NCBI GenBank assembly: GCA_947589005.1
Contig: CANPZO010000015.1
Coordinates: 1-57,073, forward strand
Origin: an uncultured Clostridia bacterium
Lineage (GTDB): Bacteria; Bacillota; Clostridia; UMGS1883
DNA length: 57,073 nucleotides
Direction: 5' to 3'
In this document: in pieces, positions 35,042 to 43,850 of the stretch
Numbering within the stretch: position 1 is the first letter of the stretch
Layout: every line of letters begins with the position of its first letter
Position numbers and translations under genes: made by a program
The notes under the pieces: generated by a model
Told to the model about the DNA's origin: nothing
Seen by the model: only the letters and a program-made list of their open reading frames with translations
The model's database searches: none

Positions 35042-36025
35042 ATGACCGTAATCGTTACCGGCGGGGCCGGATTTATCGGCAGCAACTTCATATTTTATAT
35101 GCTAAAGGCCCATCCGGACTGTCACGTAGTCTGCCTCGACAAGCTGACTTACGCGGGCAATCTGTCCACGCTGGAGCCCGTGATGGACAAGCCTAACTTC
35201 CGCTTCGTCAAGGCCGATATCTGCGACCGTGAGGCGGTTTACAGGCTGTTTGAGGAGGAAAATCCGGATATAGTAGTCAACTTTGCGGCGGAGAGCCATG
35301 TTGACCGCTCTATCGAGAACCCCGGGATTTTCCTGCAAACAAATATCATGGGAACCGCCGTTTTAATGGACGCCTGTCGGAAGTTCGGGATACGGCGCTA
35401 TCATCAGGTTTCCACCGACGAGGTCTACGGCGATTTGCCCCTTGACCGGCGCGATCTGCTTTTCACCGAGGAGACCCCCTTGCGGCCCAGTTCGCCTTAC
35501 AGCAGCTCCAAGGCCGCGGCGGATTTGCTGGTGATGGCTTATCGTCGCACCTACGGCCTGCCGGTCACGGTATCAAGATGCTCTAACAATTACGGCCCGT
35601 ATCAATTTACGGAAAAGCTTATTCCCCTGATGATAACCAACGCCCTTAACGATAAGCCGCTGCCCGTTTACGGCAGGGGAGAGAATGTGCGGGATTGGCT
35701 TTACGTTGAGGACCACTGCGAGGCTATCGACCTCGTTATCCGTAAAGGCCGCGTAGGTGAGATTTACAACATCGGCGGCTGCGGCGAGATGCGCAACATC
35801 GATATTGTGAGGCTCATTTGCAAAGAGCTCGGTAAGCCCGAAAGCCTGATAACCTACGTCGCCGACCGAAAGGGGCACGATTTGCGCTACGCCGTCGATC
35901 CCGCGAAAATACACAGAGAGCTTGGCTGGCTGCCGGAGACAAAGTTCGCCGACGGCATAAAGAAAACGATAAAATGGTACCTTGACAACCGTGGCTGGTG
36001 GGAAAGTCATCAGCGGCGAGTTTAG
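35042..36025 (+). CDS. rfbB: dTDP-glucose 4,6-dehydratase
   Basis: A 327-residue extended short-chain dehydrogenase. It has the NAD motif GGAGFIGSN near the N-terminus, the AAESHVDRSI motif, the catalytic STDEVYGDL threonine/aspartate/glutamate, and the YSSSKAAAD tyrosine/lysine pair. It makes dTDP-4-keto-6-deoxyglucose for deoxysugars such as rhamnose. ATG 35042 is used because the family begins at this point (MTVIVTGG) with an aaggtg site upstream. No other rhamnose genes lie nearby, so it is an isolated member. Confidence 0.93.
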   Translation: MTVIVTGGAGFIGSNFIFYMLKAHPDCHVVCLDKLTYAGNLSTLEPVMDKPNFRFVKADICDREAVYRLFEEENPDIVVNFAAESHVDRSIENPGIFLQTNIMGTAVLMDACRKFGIRRYHQVSTDEVYGDLPLDRRDLLFTEETPLRPSSPYSSSKAAADLLVMAYRRTYGLPVTVSRCSNNYGPYQFTEKLIPLMITNALNDKPLPVYGRGENVRDWLYVEDHCEAIDLVIRKGRVGEIYNIGGCGEMRNIDIVRLICKELGKPESLITYVADRKGHDLRYAVDPAKIHRELGWLPETKFADGIKKTIKWYLDNRGWWESHQRRV

Positions 36026-36081
36026 GGCCGCGCCAACGTGAATGAAGGGCGTCAAAGGTTAATTGTCCTAAAGACCGCCCT

Positions 36082-36744
36082 TTACGGTGTCGGCCCGTTT
36101 GAAAACAGCCGGACAGTGAGCTTATCCTGCATCCACGCCACTACCGGGCCGCAGAAAAACGCCACCGCCACTGTCACTATGCCCACCGAGCCTCCGAGGA
36201 CGAAGCCCGCTGCCATGAACGCCAGATCCCAGAGCATCCTCACGCTCCGGAAGGACAGTCTTTTGACCCTGGCGGATATGATAAAGGGCAGAGCGTCGTA
36301 AGGCGATGAGCCGAGACCAGAGCACATATACGCCGCGGCGCCCAGCAGCAGCCCCGCAAGCCCGGGCGCCAACAGGCACCAGCGCGCCGCCGTTCGGCCG
36401 AAAAATCCCGCCGGCAGCGCCAGCTTCCACACCCATGTGAAAAAGTCCGATATGTATCCCAAGAAGCACATATTACCTACGGTGCCGAAGCCTATATAGC
36501 TCGTGTCGTACCTGATAACGAAGGCGAAGGTGACCAGATGGCACAGAAGCTGGCAGGTGCCGAAGCTCAGCGGAACGAAATTGGCGACCCCCTGAGTCAG
36601 GCATGAGCATGGGTCCACGCCGAGATTTATCGCCCTTAACAGCGACAGCCCGAAGCCCTGCACCGTCACGCCCAATATCATTACCGTAAGTCTGCGCAAA
36701 AACGGGCGCGGTCGGGCAAACCAGGCAAATTTGTTTAAATTCAT
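36082..36744 (-). CDS. YczE-type integral membrane protein
   Basis: A 220-residue protein with five or six hydrophobic segments. The pattern LGVTVQGFGLSLLRAINLGVDPCSCL near the N-terminus and the later GLGSSPYDALPFIIS repeat of the same motif are typical of the YczE/YyaS family, a duplicated membrane fold related to YitT. Function is unknown; a transport role is presumed. ATG 36744 is chosen because ggggag lies seven bases upstream. Confidence 0.8.
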   Translation of the reverse strand: MNLNKFAWFARPRPFLRRLTVMILGVTVQGFGLSLLRAINLGVDPCSCLTQGVANFVPLSFGTCQLLCHLVTFAFVIRYDTSYIGFGTVGNMCFLGYISDFFTWVWKLALPAGFFGRTAARWCLLAPGLAGLLLGAAAYMCSGLGSSPYDALPFIISARVKRLSFRSVRMLWDLAFMAAGFVLGGSVGIVTVAVAFFCGPVVAWMQDKLTVRLFSNGPTP

Positions 36745-36913
36745 ACACACACTCCCCGAGACGTATTCACATAATTATACCATTGCCAAGTTTAAATTGC
36801 AAGCCCGAAAATGAGAAATATTGACAACTAGCGGATTTTACGCAGCTTATACTCTGCCGCCATGTCGGGGAAAATAATTTTTCTTTCGGACAGGCAAAAT
36901 TTCAAAAAACCTA

Positions 36914-36942
36914 TTGACAAACACGCTTTCGTGTGGTATAAT
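36914..36942 (+). promoter_or_regulatory. Promoter of initiator tRNA
   Basis: Perfect -35 TTGACA (36914-36919) and -10 TATAAT (36937-36942), 17-base spacer. Confidence 0.88.
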
Positions 36943-36971
36943 ACTTTTGCTGTCGAGATGACGGCTTATAT

Positions 36972-37049
<78 letters not shown>

Positions 37050-37051
37050 AC

Positions 37052-37091
37052 AAAAAAGTAACAGACTCCGACAGGGGTCTGTTACTTTTTT
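37052..37091 (+). terminator. Terminator of initiator tRNA
   Basis: Perfect 15-bp stem (37052-37066 with 37077-37091) with A-run and T-run arms, two bases after the tRNA CCA. Confidence 0.92.
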
Positions 37092-37280
37092 GTTCTTTTA
37101 CGGATTTGAATTGAACCGCTTGGTTTTTGTTATGAGACCGACGAGCGTAGCTCGTTGGGGCGCGTTGCCGAGCGCGCCCGGCGGGCGAAGCAGCGAGGCA
37201 TAAGCGGGCGCAGCGGTCGCCGAGGACAAGGCGGCTTGCCGCCGCACGGCCGAGGCGGGTACCGCAAGCGGCGCGAAGCG

Positions 37281-37323
37281 ATAACCCGAAGGTCATGTGG
37301 TTCAAATCCCATCCCCGCAACCA
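37281..37323 (+). repeat. Duplicated 3' half of tRNA-fMet
   Basis: 43 bp identical to 37007-37049, from the anticodon loop (ATAA) to CCA, including the unusual bulged T. The 5' half is absent. The 231 bp between the copies hold the tRNA terminator and GC-rich hairpin sequence. Confidence 0.9.
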
Positions 37324-37327
37324 CGTC

Positions 37328-37400
37328 GGAGCAAGCGTCGCATCGCTTGCTCCAATTTTTATAAATTGGAGCTCGGCTCGCTCCGCGGCTCCTCCTCTTT
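37328..37400 (+). repeat. Hairpin module shared with family A and B elements
   Basis: Two overlapping perfect 10-bp hairpins (37328-37352 and 37349-37372) are followed by a constant segment, ggctcgctccgcggctcctc. The same order of variable-sequence hairpin plus constant segment is found at 13866-13920 and 15741-15796. Confidence 0.65.
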
Positions 37401-37556
37401 CGCAAAAGGTCAAAGCCGAGTTAGCGACGGCGCGGGGTTGCGCCGTTTTTTCAATCGCTTTTTGTGACAACAAAACAGCGGCCCGAATGTTCGGCCAGCA
37501 TATGTGCAAAATAGTATTTAATATTGTGAACAAGTTGTAAAAGATTAAAAAAACTC

Positions 37557-37586
37557 TTGATTTCCTACGGGTTTATGATGTATTAT
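37557..37586 (+). promoter_or_regulatory. Possible promoter of aldo/keto reductase gene
   Basis: -35 TTGATT (37557-37562), -10 TATTAT (37581-37586), 18-base spacer; 30 bases ahead of the start codon. Confidence 0.5.
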
Positions 37587-37615
37587 ATAGTCAGAACTAT
37601 ATAAGGGGTTATTTT

Positions 37616-38797
37616 ATGCGGTACAGACTCAATCAGAAAAACGGCGACAGCCTGTCCATACTTGGCTACGGCTGTATGCGCTTTCCGAGAAAGGGCGGCT
37701 CCATTGACCGGGCGGAGACCGAGCGTCAGCTGCTCCGCGCCATTGAGGGAGGAGTGAATTACTTCGACACCGCCTATATCTATCCCGGCAGCGAGGAGGT
37801 GCTGGGCGAAATACTTCATAAAAACGGCCTTCGCGACAGAGTAATGATAGCGACAAAGCTGCCACATTACCTGATGAAGGACCGTGCCGCGGTGGAAAAA
37901 TGCTTTGCTCAGCAGCTTTCGCGGCTCAAGACCGACCATATCGACTATTACCTCATGCATATGCTGCCCGATGCCACCGTATGGGAACGGCTAAAGGGCC
38001 TTGGTATTCTTGAGTGGCTTGAAGAAAAAAAGACGTCCGGACAGATACGCAACGTGGGATTTTCCTACCACGGTGACAGCGGACGCTTTATAGAACTGCT
38101 TAACGCGCACGACTGGGATTTTTGTCAGATACAGTACAATTACGTGGACGAGAATACCCAGGCCGGCCGCCGGGGACTCATGGCCGCCGGCGCGAAAAAT
38201 ATCCCGGTAATCATCATGGAGCCCCTTCGGGGCGGACGGCTTGCGGGCGGCTTGCCGGAGGAGGCGAAAAAAATCTTCGCCCAGGCCGAGCCGAAGCGCA
38301 GTCCGGTCCAGTGGGCCCTGCGCTGGCTTTGGGATCAGCCGCAGGTAACGGTGGTGCTTTCGGGCATGAACTCGATGGAAATGATAGACGAAAACATCGC
38401 CTCCGCCTGCGAGGCCCGCGCCGGAGAAATGGGGGAGAGCGAAAAGGAGCTTTTCAAAAAGGCCGCCAAAGCCGTCACCGGCAAGGTAAAGGTTGGCTGT
38501 ACCGGCTGCGGATACTGTATGCCCTGCCCCGCCGGAGTTGATATCCCCGGCTGCTTCCGCTGCTATAACAACCGCTACAGCGAGGGTTGGTTTTCGGGAA
38601 TACGTGAATATGTAATGTGTACCACCATCAAGCGCCAGCTCAGTAACGCTTCCCTCTGCAAAAAGTGCGGCAAGTGCGAGCGCCACTGTCCTCAAAACAT
38701 CGAGATACCCAGGCGCCTTGCCGAGGTGAGCCGAACCATGGAGGGGCCGGTTTACAGGATAGCGGCATGGTTTATACGCAAATTTATTAAATTGTGA
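37616..38797 (+). CDS. Aldo/keto reductase with C-terminal 4Fe-4S domain
   Basis: A 393-residue two-part protein. Residues 1-280 are an aldo/keto reductase barrel (FDTAYIYPGSEEVLG tyrosine region, ATKLP lysine, YYLMHML). The C-terminal part holds two iron-sulfur motifs, CTGCGYCMPCPAGVDIPGCF and CKKCGKCERHCPQNIEIP. Such fusions are common in anaerobic Clostridia and are thought to link NAD(P)H or ferredoxin to carbonyl reduction; the substrate is unknown. Single gene. Confidence 0.92.
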   Translation: MRYRLNQKNGDSLSILGYGCMRFPRKGGSIDRAETERQLLRAIEGGVNYFDTAYIYPGSEEVLGEILHKNGLRDRVMIATKLPHYLMKDRAAVEKCFAQQLSRLKTDHIDYYLMHMLPDATVWERLKGLGILEWLEEKKTSGQIRNVGFSYHGDSGRFIELLNAHDWDFCQIQYNYVDENTQAGRRGLMAAGAKNIPVIIMEPLRGGRLAGGLPEEAKKIFAQAEPKRSPVQWALRWLWDQPQVTVVLSGMNSMEMIDENIASACEARAGEMGESEKELFKKAAKAVTGKVKVGCTGCGYCMPCPAGVDIPGCFRCYNNRYSEGWFSGIREYVMCTTIKRQLSNASLCKKCGKCERHCPQNIEIPRRLAEVSRTMEGPVYRIAAWFIRKFIKL

Positions 38798-38808
38798 TAG
38801 ATTATAAA

Positions 38809-38837
38809 ACAACGCTCCGCTGTGCGTGGGGCGTTGT
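38809..38837. terminator. Hairpin between converging genes
   Basis: 10-bp stem (38809-38818 with 38828-38837). The T-tract is weak on both strands. It lies between the converging aldo/keto reductase and htrA genes and may terminate both. Confidence 0.5.
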
Positions 38838-38907
38838 CTCGGCTATTTTGGGTCTATAATAGATGCGTTGCGCATGGCCCCGATAAATATGACGGAAGCA
38901 AGTTACG

Positions 38908-40014
38908 TCAGCTTTCCTTTTTGGCGACGGTTATCCGCAGCTCCCGAAGTATATCGTCACGCAGGAAGGAAACCGTCATCGTGTCCCCGGGCTGGTGAGT
39001 GAAAAGCTGTCTGCGCAGGGACAGCATACTCTCCACCTCTCTGCCGTCGGCATAAACTATCACGTCGCCGTAGCGCAGGCCCGCCTTGAATGCCGGACCC
39101 GCCGCGTCAAGCTGTATCACATAGAGTCCGCGGCTGAAGCCCGAGACGTTTTTCATATAACGGGCCGCCTCGGAGGTATAGGCATAAAGACCGATGTAGG
39201 GGGTCTCGAAGCCGCCGAGATTTTTTATGCGCTCTATCACGGGCTGACAGATGTTTATCGGCACGGCAAAGCCCATGCCCTCGGCGTCGGAGACCTTGAC
39301 GGTATTTATGCCCACCACCTCGCCGTCGGAATTCAGCAGCGGCCCGCCGCTGTTGCCGGGATTGATGGAAGCGTCGGTCTGGATAAGGTCCTCCATATAG
39401 CCGGTGACGCCGCCGTTGTCAAGAGTTATGGTGCGGTTGAGGGCGCTGACGATGCCGGCGGTGACCGTCCGCTCAAACTGCATACTGAGGGGATTGCCGA
39501 TGGCGACCACGCTCTCCCCAACTCGAAGGGCCTCCGAGTCCCCGAGGGGGGCGGGGGTATAACGCTCGCCGTCTATCTTTATGACCGCCAAATCCAGCGT
39601 GCTGTCGCCCCATATCCGTTTGGCGTTCCGGGTGGCGCCGCTGTGGAGAGTGACGATTATATCGCCTTCGCCGTCGCCCACCACATGCTGATTGGTGATA
39701 ATATATCCGTTATCCGTAACTATGACGCCGCTGCCCATATACCAGCCCGAACCCGTGCCCTCGGCGGCCGAGGTGGTTATGCCGACTACGGAGGGCAGCA
39801 CACCCTCTATCATGTCCTCGCGGCCGGTGGAATTGTCGGACGCGCCGGTCAGCAAAGGCTCCTCCACCGTTGTGGACAACTGCCTGCCCTGACCCGCCGC
39901 CTCGCCTATCCGGTCGCTGAAGGACAGGTACAGTCCCCCCGCCGTTATGCCCGCCGCCGTCAGCAGGCCAAAGGAAAATACCACCCAGAAAACCGCCTTG
40001 ACAAACCCTTTCAT
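38908..40014 (-). CDS. HtrA/DegP-type membrane-anchored serine protease
   Basis: A 368-residue protease: one N-terminal membrane anchor (VKAVFWVVFSFGLLTAAGI), a trypsin-like domain with the triad His in TNQHVV, Asp in STLDLAVIK and Ser in NPGNSGGPL, and one C-terminal PDZ domain (GLYVIQLDAAGPAFKAGLRYGDVI). It degrades or refolds damaged envelope proteins. ATG 40014 follows a ggggtga site. A strong terminator sits only about 17 bases upstream of the start, so its promoter must lie within or beyond ispF. Confidence 0.93.
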   Translation of the reverse strand: MKGFVKAVFWVVFSFGLLTAAGITAGGLYLSFSDRIGEAAGQGRQLSTTVEEPLLTGASDNSTGREDMIEGVLPSVVGITTSAAEGTGSGWYMGSGVIVTDNGYIITNQHVVGDGEGDIIVTLHSGATRNAKRIWGDSTLDLAVIKIDGERYTPAPLGDSEALRVGESVVAIGNPLSMQFERTVTAGIVSALNRTITLDNGGVTGYMEDLIQTDASINPGNSGGPLLNSDGEVVGINTVKVSDAEGMGFAVPINICQPVIERIKNLGGFETPYIGLYAYTSEAARYMKNVSGFSRGLYVIQLDAAGPAFKAGLRYGDVIVYADGREVESMLSLRRQLFTHQPGDTMTVSFLRDDILRELRITVAKKES

Positions 40015-40030
40015 CACTGTTCACCCCACA

Positions 40031-40073
40031 AAAAAACGCTCTGTGGTTATACTGCCCACAGAGCGTTTTTTTA
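40031..40073 (-). terminator. Terminator between ispF and htrA
   Basis: A perfect 17-bp stem (40031-40047 with 40057-40073) with A/T-run arms. It overlaps the last codon of ispF and ends 17 bases before the htrA start. Confidence 0.9.
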
Positions 40074-40538
40074 TACCAGCAAACAGACGGCGCGGGTCTC
40101 AATGCCCTCTTCTCTGCCGGTGAAGCCCATTTTTTCGTTTGTCTTGGCTTTTACGCTGATTTTGCCGCTGTCAATATCGAGCGCAGCGGCCATATTTTCG
40201 GCCATAGCCCTGATGTGCGGCGCCATTTTCGGCCGCTGAGCGATAATGACCGTGTCGATGTTTTCGATTTCGTATCCGGCCTCCCTAATCAGCCTTCCGG
40301 CCTCGCGAAGAAGTCCGATACTGTCCGCCCCGCCGTATTTGGGGTCGGTGTCGGGGAAGTGAGTTCCTATATCACCCAAATTTGCCGCTCCGAAAAGGGC
40401 GTCGATAACGCTGTGGCACAAGGCGTCAGCGTCGCTGTGGCCGAGAAGACCCTTGTGATGGTCTATCTCCACCCCGCCCAAAATCAGCTTCCGCCCCTCC
40501 GTCAGGCGGTGGGTGTCACAGCCGTATCCTATCCTCAT
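40071..40538 (-). CDS. ispF: 2-C-methyl-D-erythritol 2,4-cyclodiphosphate synthase
   Basis: A 155-residue enzyme of the MEP isoprenoid pathway. It shows the N-terminal metal site [11 protein letters not shown], the second metal histidine in [29 protein letters not shown], and the family C-terminus [16 protein letters not shown]. It closes the cyclodiphosphate ring. Its start overlaps the ispD stop by four bases. Confidence 0.95.
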   Translation of the reverse strand: MRIGYGCDTHRLTEGRKLILGGVEIDHHKGLLGHSDADALCHSVIDALFGAANLGDIGTHFPDTDPKYGGADSIGLLREAGRLIREAGYEIENIDTVIIAQRPKMAPHIRAMAENMAAALDIDSGKISVKAKTNEKMGFTGREEGIETRAVCLLV

Positions 40539-41236
40539 AACTTGCCCCTCACTGTAAGAACCGCCTTTGCCAGCGCCAAATCGTCCGGCACTGTCAGCTT
40601 GATGTTAAAATATGTCAGAAACACGAGCTTTATCCTAACGCCCATTCGCTCCACAAGGGCGCAGTCGTCGGTGCCGCTGAAGCCGTCGGCGGCGGCCCTC
40701 TCATGGGCCTCGACTATCATATCCCGACGAAAGACCTGGGGCGTCTGCACCAAAATAGTGGTGTCCCTGTCCACGGTGCCCACGGCAAAGCCCTCGGCGT
40801 CGATGGTCTTTATGCTGTCACGGGACTTTATGGCGGCGGCGGCGGCTCCGTACTCCGAAGCCAGGTCAACGGCCTTTACGATGGTATCAGGCTTGATAAG
40901 GGGCCGCGCCCCATCGTGAACGGCCACCAAATCGGCGCGGCGGTCGCACGCCGTAAGGCCGATGCGCACGCTTTCCTGGCGGGTCGGTCCGCCGCTGACT
41001 ATAGAGGTCACCTTGGAATAAAGATTTTGGCGTACAAGCTCCCTGTATCTCGCCGTGTTTTCCTTAGATGACACAATTACTACCTCGTCAATGGCGCCGC
41101 ATTCTTCAAACGCATCGACAGTTCTTTCAAAAACTGTCCTGGAGCCAAGGTCCAAAAGCATCTTGTTCATGCCCATTCTGGTGGCTCCTCCGGCGGCAAC
41201 GATGACCGCCGATACAAAGGGATTTCCGTCTTTCAT
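40535..41236 (-). CDS. ispD: 2-C-methyl-D-erythritol 4-phosphate cytidylyltransferase
   Basis: A 233-residue MEP-pathway nucleotidyltransferase with the N-terminal [10 protein letters not shown] loop (AAGGxGxRMG type), the GGPTRQESV motif, VHDGARPLI and TPQVFR. It makes CDP-methylerythritol. It is followed by ispF (overlap of four bases) and preceded by carD, with which it probably forms an operon. Confidence 0.95.
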   Translation of the reverse strand: MKDGNPFVSAVIVAAGGATRMGMNKMLLDLGSRTVFERTVDAFEECGAIDEVVIVSSKENTARYRELVRQNLYSKVTSIVSGGPTRQESVRIGLTACDRRADLVAVHDGARPLIKPDTIVKAVDLASEYGAAAAAIKSRDSIKTIDAEGFAVGTVDRDTTILVQTPQVFRRDMIVEAHERAAADGFSGTDDCALVERMGVRIKLVFLTYFNIKLTVPDDLALAKAVLTVRGKL

Positions 41237-41274
41237 TTTCCGTCACCTCTTTTTCAAAATCAGCCCGACCGATT

Positions 41275-41769
41275 TTACGCCTCCTCCAGCTGACGCTCCA
41301 CTATCGACGAAAGCTCTTTCTCTATGGCGTCGTTAGTGGTCTTTTTCGCGAGCACCAGCTCACTGATAAATATCTGCTTGGCGTTTGCCAGCATCTTTCT
41401 CTCTCCTGTGGACAAGCCCTTTTGACGGTCGCGTATCATAAGACTTTTGACTACCGTCCCGACCTCGTTAATGTCTCCGCTTTTGATTTTCACCATGTTC
41501 TCACGGATCCGCTTGTTCCAGTTGGTGTTGACCTTCGCGTCAACACAGTCAAACCGGCTGATGACCTCGTCGGCTTCGTTTTCCGATATAACGTCGCGTA
41601 TACCTATGCCGGATGCGTTGTTCATTGGGAGCAGGACCTTCATATTTCCGCAGGGTATCTTCATAACGTAATATTTCTGAACCTTCCCGAGTATCTCATG
41701 CTCCTCTATTTTTTCTATCACTCCGGCCCCGTGCATCGGATAAACTACCACGTCGCCCACATTGTACAC
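41275..41769 (-). CDS. CarD-family transcription regulator
   Basis: A 164-residue protein. The N-terminal CarD/TRCF RNA polymerase-interaction domain starts YNVGDVVVYPMHGAGVIEKIEE; the C-terminal part is helical and binds promoter DNA in the family. It stabilises open promoter complexes. GTG 41769 is preferred over GTG 41775 because the ggaggt site is then at normal spacing and the start matches the family. First gene of a carD-ispD-ispF cluster, as in other Clostridia. Confidence 0.9.
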   Translation of the reverse strand: MYNVGDVVVYPMHGAGVIEKIEEHEILGKVQKYYVMKIPCGNMKVLLPMNNASGIGIRDVISENEADEVISRFDCVDAKVNTNWNKRIRENMVKIKSGDINEVGTVVKSLMIRDRQKGLSTGERKMLANAKQIFISELVLAKKTTNDAIEKELSSIVERQLEEA

Positions 41770-41812
41770 TGTCACACCTCCAATGCTATAAAATATCCGC
41801 GTCTACATTAAT

Positions 41813-41841
41813 ATTTTAATATACTTTTATAAAATTGTCAA
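41813..41841 (-). promoter_or_regulatory. Promoter of carD-ispDF
   Basis: Minus strand -35 TTGACA (41841-41836) and -10 TAAAAT (41818-41813), 17-base spacer. Confidence 0.8.
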
Positions 41842-41912
41842 CCTTAAAAATTCACAATATCTTCCTGCCGCTTTTCAGCAAAACAACTAAGCAAACGCCC
41901 AAAATACGCCGA

Positions 41913-41937
41913 AAAAAGGGGGTTTCGCCCCCTTTTT
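41913..41937. terminator. Bidirectional intrinsic terminator
   Basis: Perfect 10-bp stem AAAAAGGGGG/CCCCCTTTTT around a 5-base loop. It can terminate the gtrA side on the minus strand. Confidence 0.85.
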
Positions 41938-41942
41938 ACTAA

Positions 41943-42183
41943 ATTACGGCATTAGTATTTGCTAACGCATCGCGGGGACAACCCGGACGGTTTTCCCCGC
42001 GGAGCCCTTTTCCGCGTCGGGCGCTTACGCTTACGAAAAATCAATAAATTGATTTTTCTACCCCGACTAAGGTATTAAATTCCGGGTACACGCCCCGGAA
42101 TTTAATAAATTTGATTTTACGAGCGGGTATATTCATTCTTTAATTGACTTTATTTACAGTTTATGGCATTAGTATTTGCTGAC
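41943..42183. repeat. Short direct repeat flanking about 195 bp next to gtrA
   Basis: About 22 bases (GGCATTAGTATTTGCT core) occur at 41948-41966 and at 42163-42182. The second copy contains the last codons of gtrA; the first reads the same codons and stop. The stretch between has foldbacks (ccccgcgg near 41995; ccggaatttaat near 42075-42105) and no gene. Confidence 0.65.
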
Positions 42184-42711
42184 ATCGTTCCATATGATAA
42201 AACGCTTGAAAAGTATGACGGAAATATACGCCACGAAATTTGAGCCGGTTTTGGCGGCAAACGGCACTATCACCTCGCTCCACGTGCCGCCGGAGAAGGG
42301 CAGAAGCCCGAGGCCCATAAGCATGAGCTTGCCGCTGACGGATACCAGGACAAGATTTATGGCGCTGGAAAGAAGGAAAAGCGTCGCGTCCCGTCTGTGC
42401 TTTGTCTCCGGACTGCGGAATACCCAATATTTGGAAACAAAATAATTAAAGACGTAGCTTATGATGTTGCTGACTATCAGGGCCCAGGTGTCCAGCTCGC
42501 CCGCCGCCGCTCCGCGCACCGAAGCGGGCAGGAGGCTCACTATCGCGTCCCAGGGCAGGGTCCACCAAAGGAGCAGGTACATGGCCGCGTACTCGAGTAT
42601 AACGGTGGCGGTGCCCCCAATGGCATAACGGATGAACCATGCCAGATGAAAGCCGTGCCTGGCCTGAAAGTCGGCGAGAAATTTGTCGATTTTTTCCTTA
42701 AGCTTTTTCAT
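42169..42711 (-). CDS. GtrA-like membrane protein
   Basis: A 180-residue protein with four hydrophobic segments and the GtrA pattern (FIRYAIGGTATVILEYAAMYLLL, NIISYVFNYFVSKYWVF). GtrA proteins are thought to help move lipid-linked sugars across the membrane for surface glycosylation. It ends the secA-prfB-gtrA run; the gap to prfB is 14 bases. Confidence 0.88.
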   Translation of the reverse strand: MKKLKEKIDKFLADFQARHGFHLAWFIRYAIGGTATVILEYAAMYLLLWWTLPWDAIVSLLPASVRGAAAGELDTWALIVSNIISYVFNYFVSKYWVFRSPETKHRRDATLFLLSSAINLVLVSVSGKLMLMGLGLLPFSGGTWSEVIVPFAAKTGSNFVAYISVILFKRFIIWNDVSKY

Positions 42712-42725
42712 AGGTTCAGGCCGTT

Positions 42726-43850
42726 TTACTTGAGTTCAAGCTGACCAAGGCTGGCCTTGCGCAGATATTCGTTTATAAAGCCGTCCAAATCTCCGTCCAT
42801 CACGGCGCTTATGTTGCCCACCTCGTAGCCGGTGCGGTGGTCCTTCACCATGGTGTAGGGATGAAAAACGTATGAGCGTATCTGGCTGCCCCAGGCGATT
42901 TCTTTCTGAACTCCCTTGATGTCCTCTATTTTCTCCTTATGCTCGGCCTCGGCGATTTCCATGAGCTTTGCCTTGAGCATCTTCATGGCCGTGTCCTTGT
43001 TCTGGAACTGGCTGCGCTCGTTTTGACAGGACACCACAACACCGGTGGGAATGTGAGTTATGCGTATGGCGGAGCTGGTCTTGTTTACGTGCTGGCCGCC
43101 CGCGCCGCTGGAACGGTAGGTGTCTATCTTCAAATCGTCGGGGTTTATATTTACCTCTATGTCGTCCTCTATGTCGGGCATTACCTCCACGGAGGCGAAG
43201 GAGGTGTGCCGCCGGCCGGCGGCGTCGAAGGGCGAAATGCGCACAAGGCGGTGCACGCCCTTTTCACATTTGGCGTAGCCGTAGGCGTTGAGCCCCTCGA
43301 CCAGTATGGTTATGCTCTTTATGCCGGCCTCGTCCCCGTCCAGAAAGTCCAGGGTTGAAACGGCGTAGCCCCGGCGCTCGGCCCACATCTGATACATACG
43401 GTAAAGCATACTGCACCAGTCCTGAGCCTCGGTGCCGCCGGCTCCGGCGTGGAGGGTTATGATGGCGTTGCTCTTGTCATAGGGGCCGGAAAGCAGGGTC
43501 TCGAGACGGGTGGACTCGACGGTTTCCCTAAGTCTCTCACAGCCGGAAGATATCTCCTCCATAACGCTCTCGTCCTCCTCCGCAATTGCAAGCTCCAACA
43601 GGGTGGAGGTGTCCTCCCAAAGGGCGGTCATGTCCTCGTAACGCTTTACCTTCGCGCCGAGCTGCTTTATTTTTCGAAGCACCTTTTGGCTCTTGTCCGG
43701 GTCGGAATAGAAATCCGGCTCGAGGGTCTTTTTCTCAAGCTCGGCGGCCTCCGCCTTGGCCCCCTCGATGTCCAGGGCCGAGCCGAGCTCTTTTATCGGC
43801 TCCTCATAGCCCGCCAGCTCCTGCTTGAACTGTTCGTACTGAATTATCAT
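42726..43850 (-). CDS. prfB: Peptide chain release factor 2
   Basis: A 374-residue class I release factor with the RF2 stop-codon tripeptide SPF ([11 protein letters not shown]) and the GGQ motif ([11 protein letters not shown]). It releases peptides at UGA and UAA. The frame is continuous from an ATG that overlaps the secA stop (ATGA), so the programmed frameshift found in many prfB genes is absent. Confidence 0.95.
   Translation of the reverse strand: MIIQYEQFKQELAGYEEPIKELGSALDIEGAKAEAAELEKKTLEPDFYSDPDKSQKVLRKIKQLGAKVKRYEDMTALWEDTSTLLELAIAEEDESVMEEISSGCERLRETVESTRLETLLSGPYDKSNAIITLHAGAGGTEAQDWCSMLYRMYQMWAERRGYAVSTLDFLDGDEAGIKSITILVEGLNAYGYAKCEKGVHRLVRISPFDAAGRRHTSFASVEVMPDIEDDIEVNINPDDLKIDTYRSSGAGGQHVNKTSSAIRITHIPTGVVVSCQNERSQFQNKDTAMKMLKAKLMEIAEAEHKEKIEDIKGVQKEIAWGSQIRSYVFHPYTMVKDHRTGYEVGNISAVMDGDLDGFINEYLRKASLGQLELK

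Noticed and set aside
37051-37280. CRISPR-like repeats near the tRNA
   Set aside because: Repeats are not regularly spaced or of constant length; the stretch is explained by a terminator and GC-rich hairpins.
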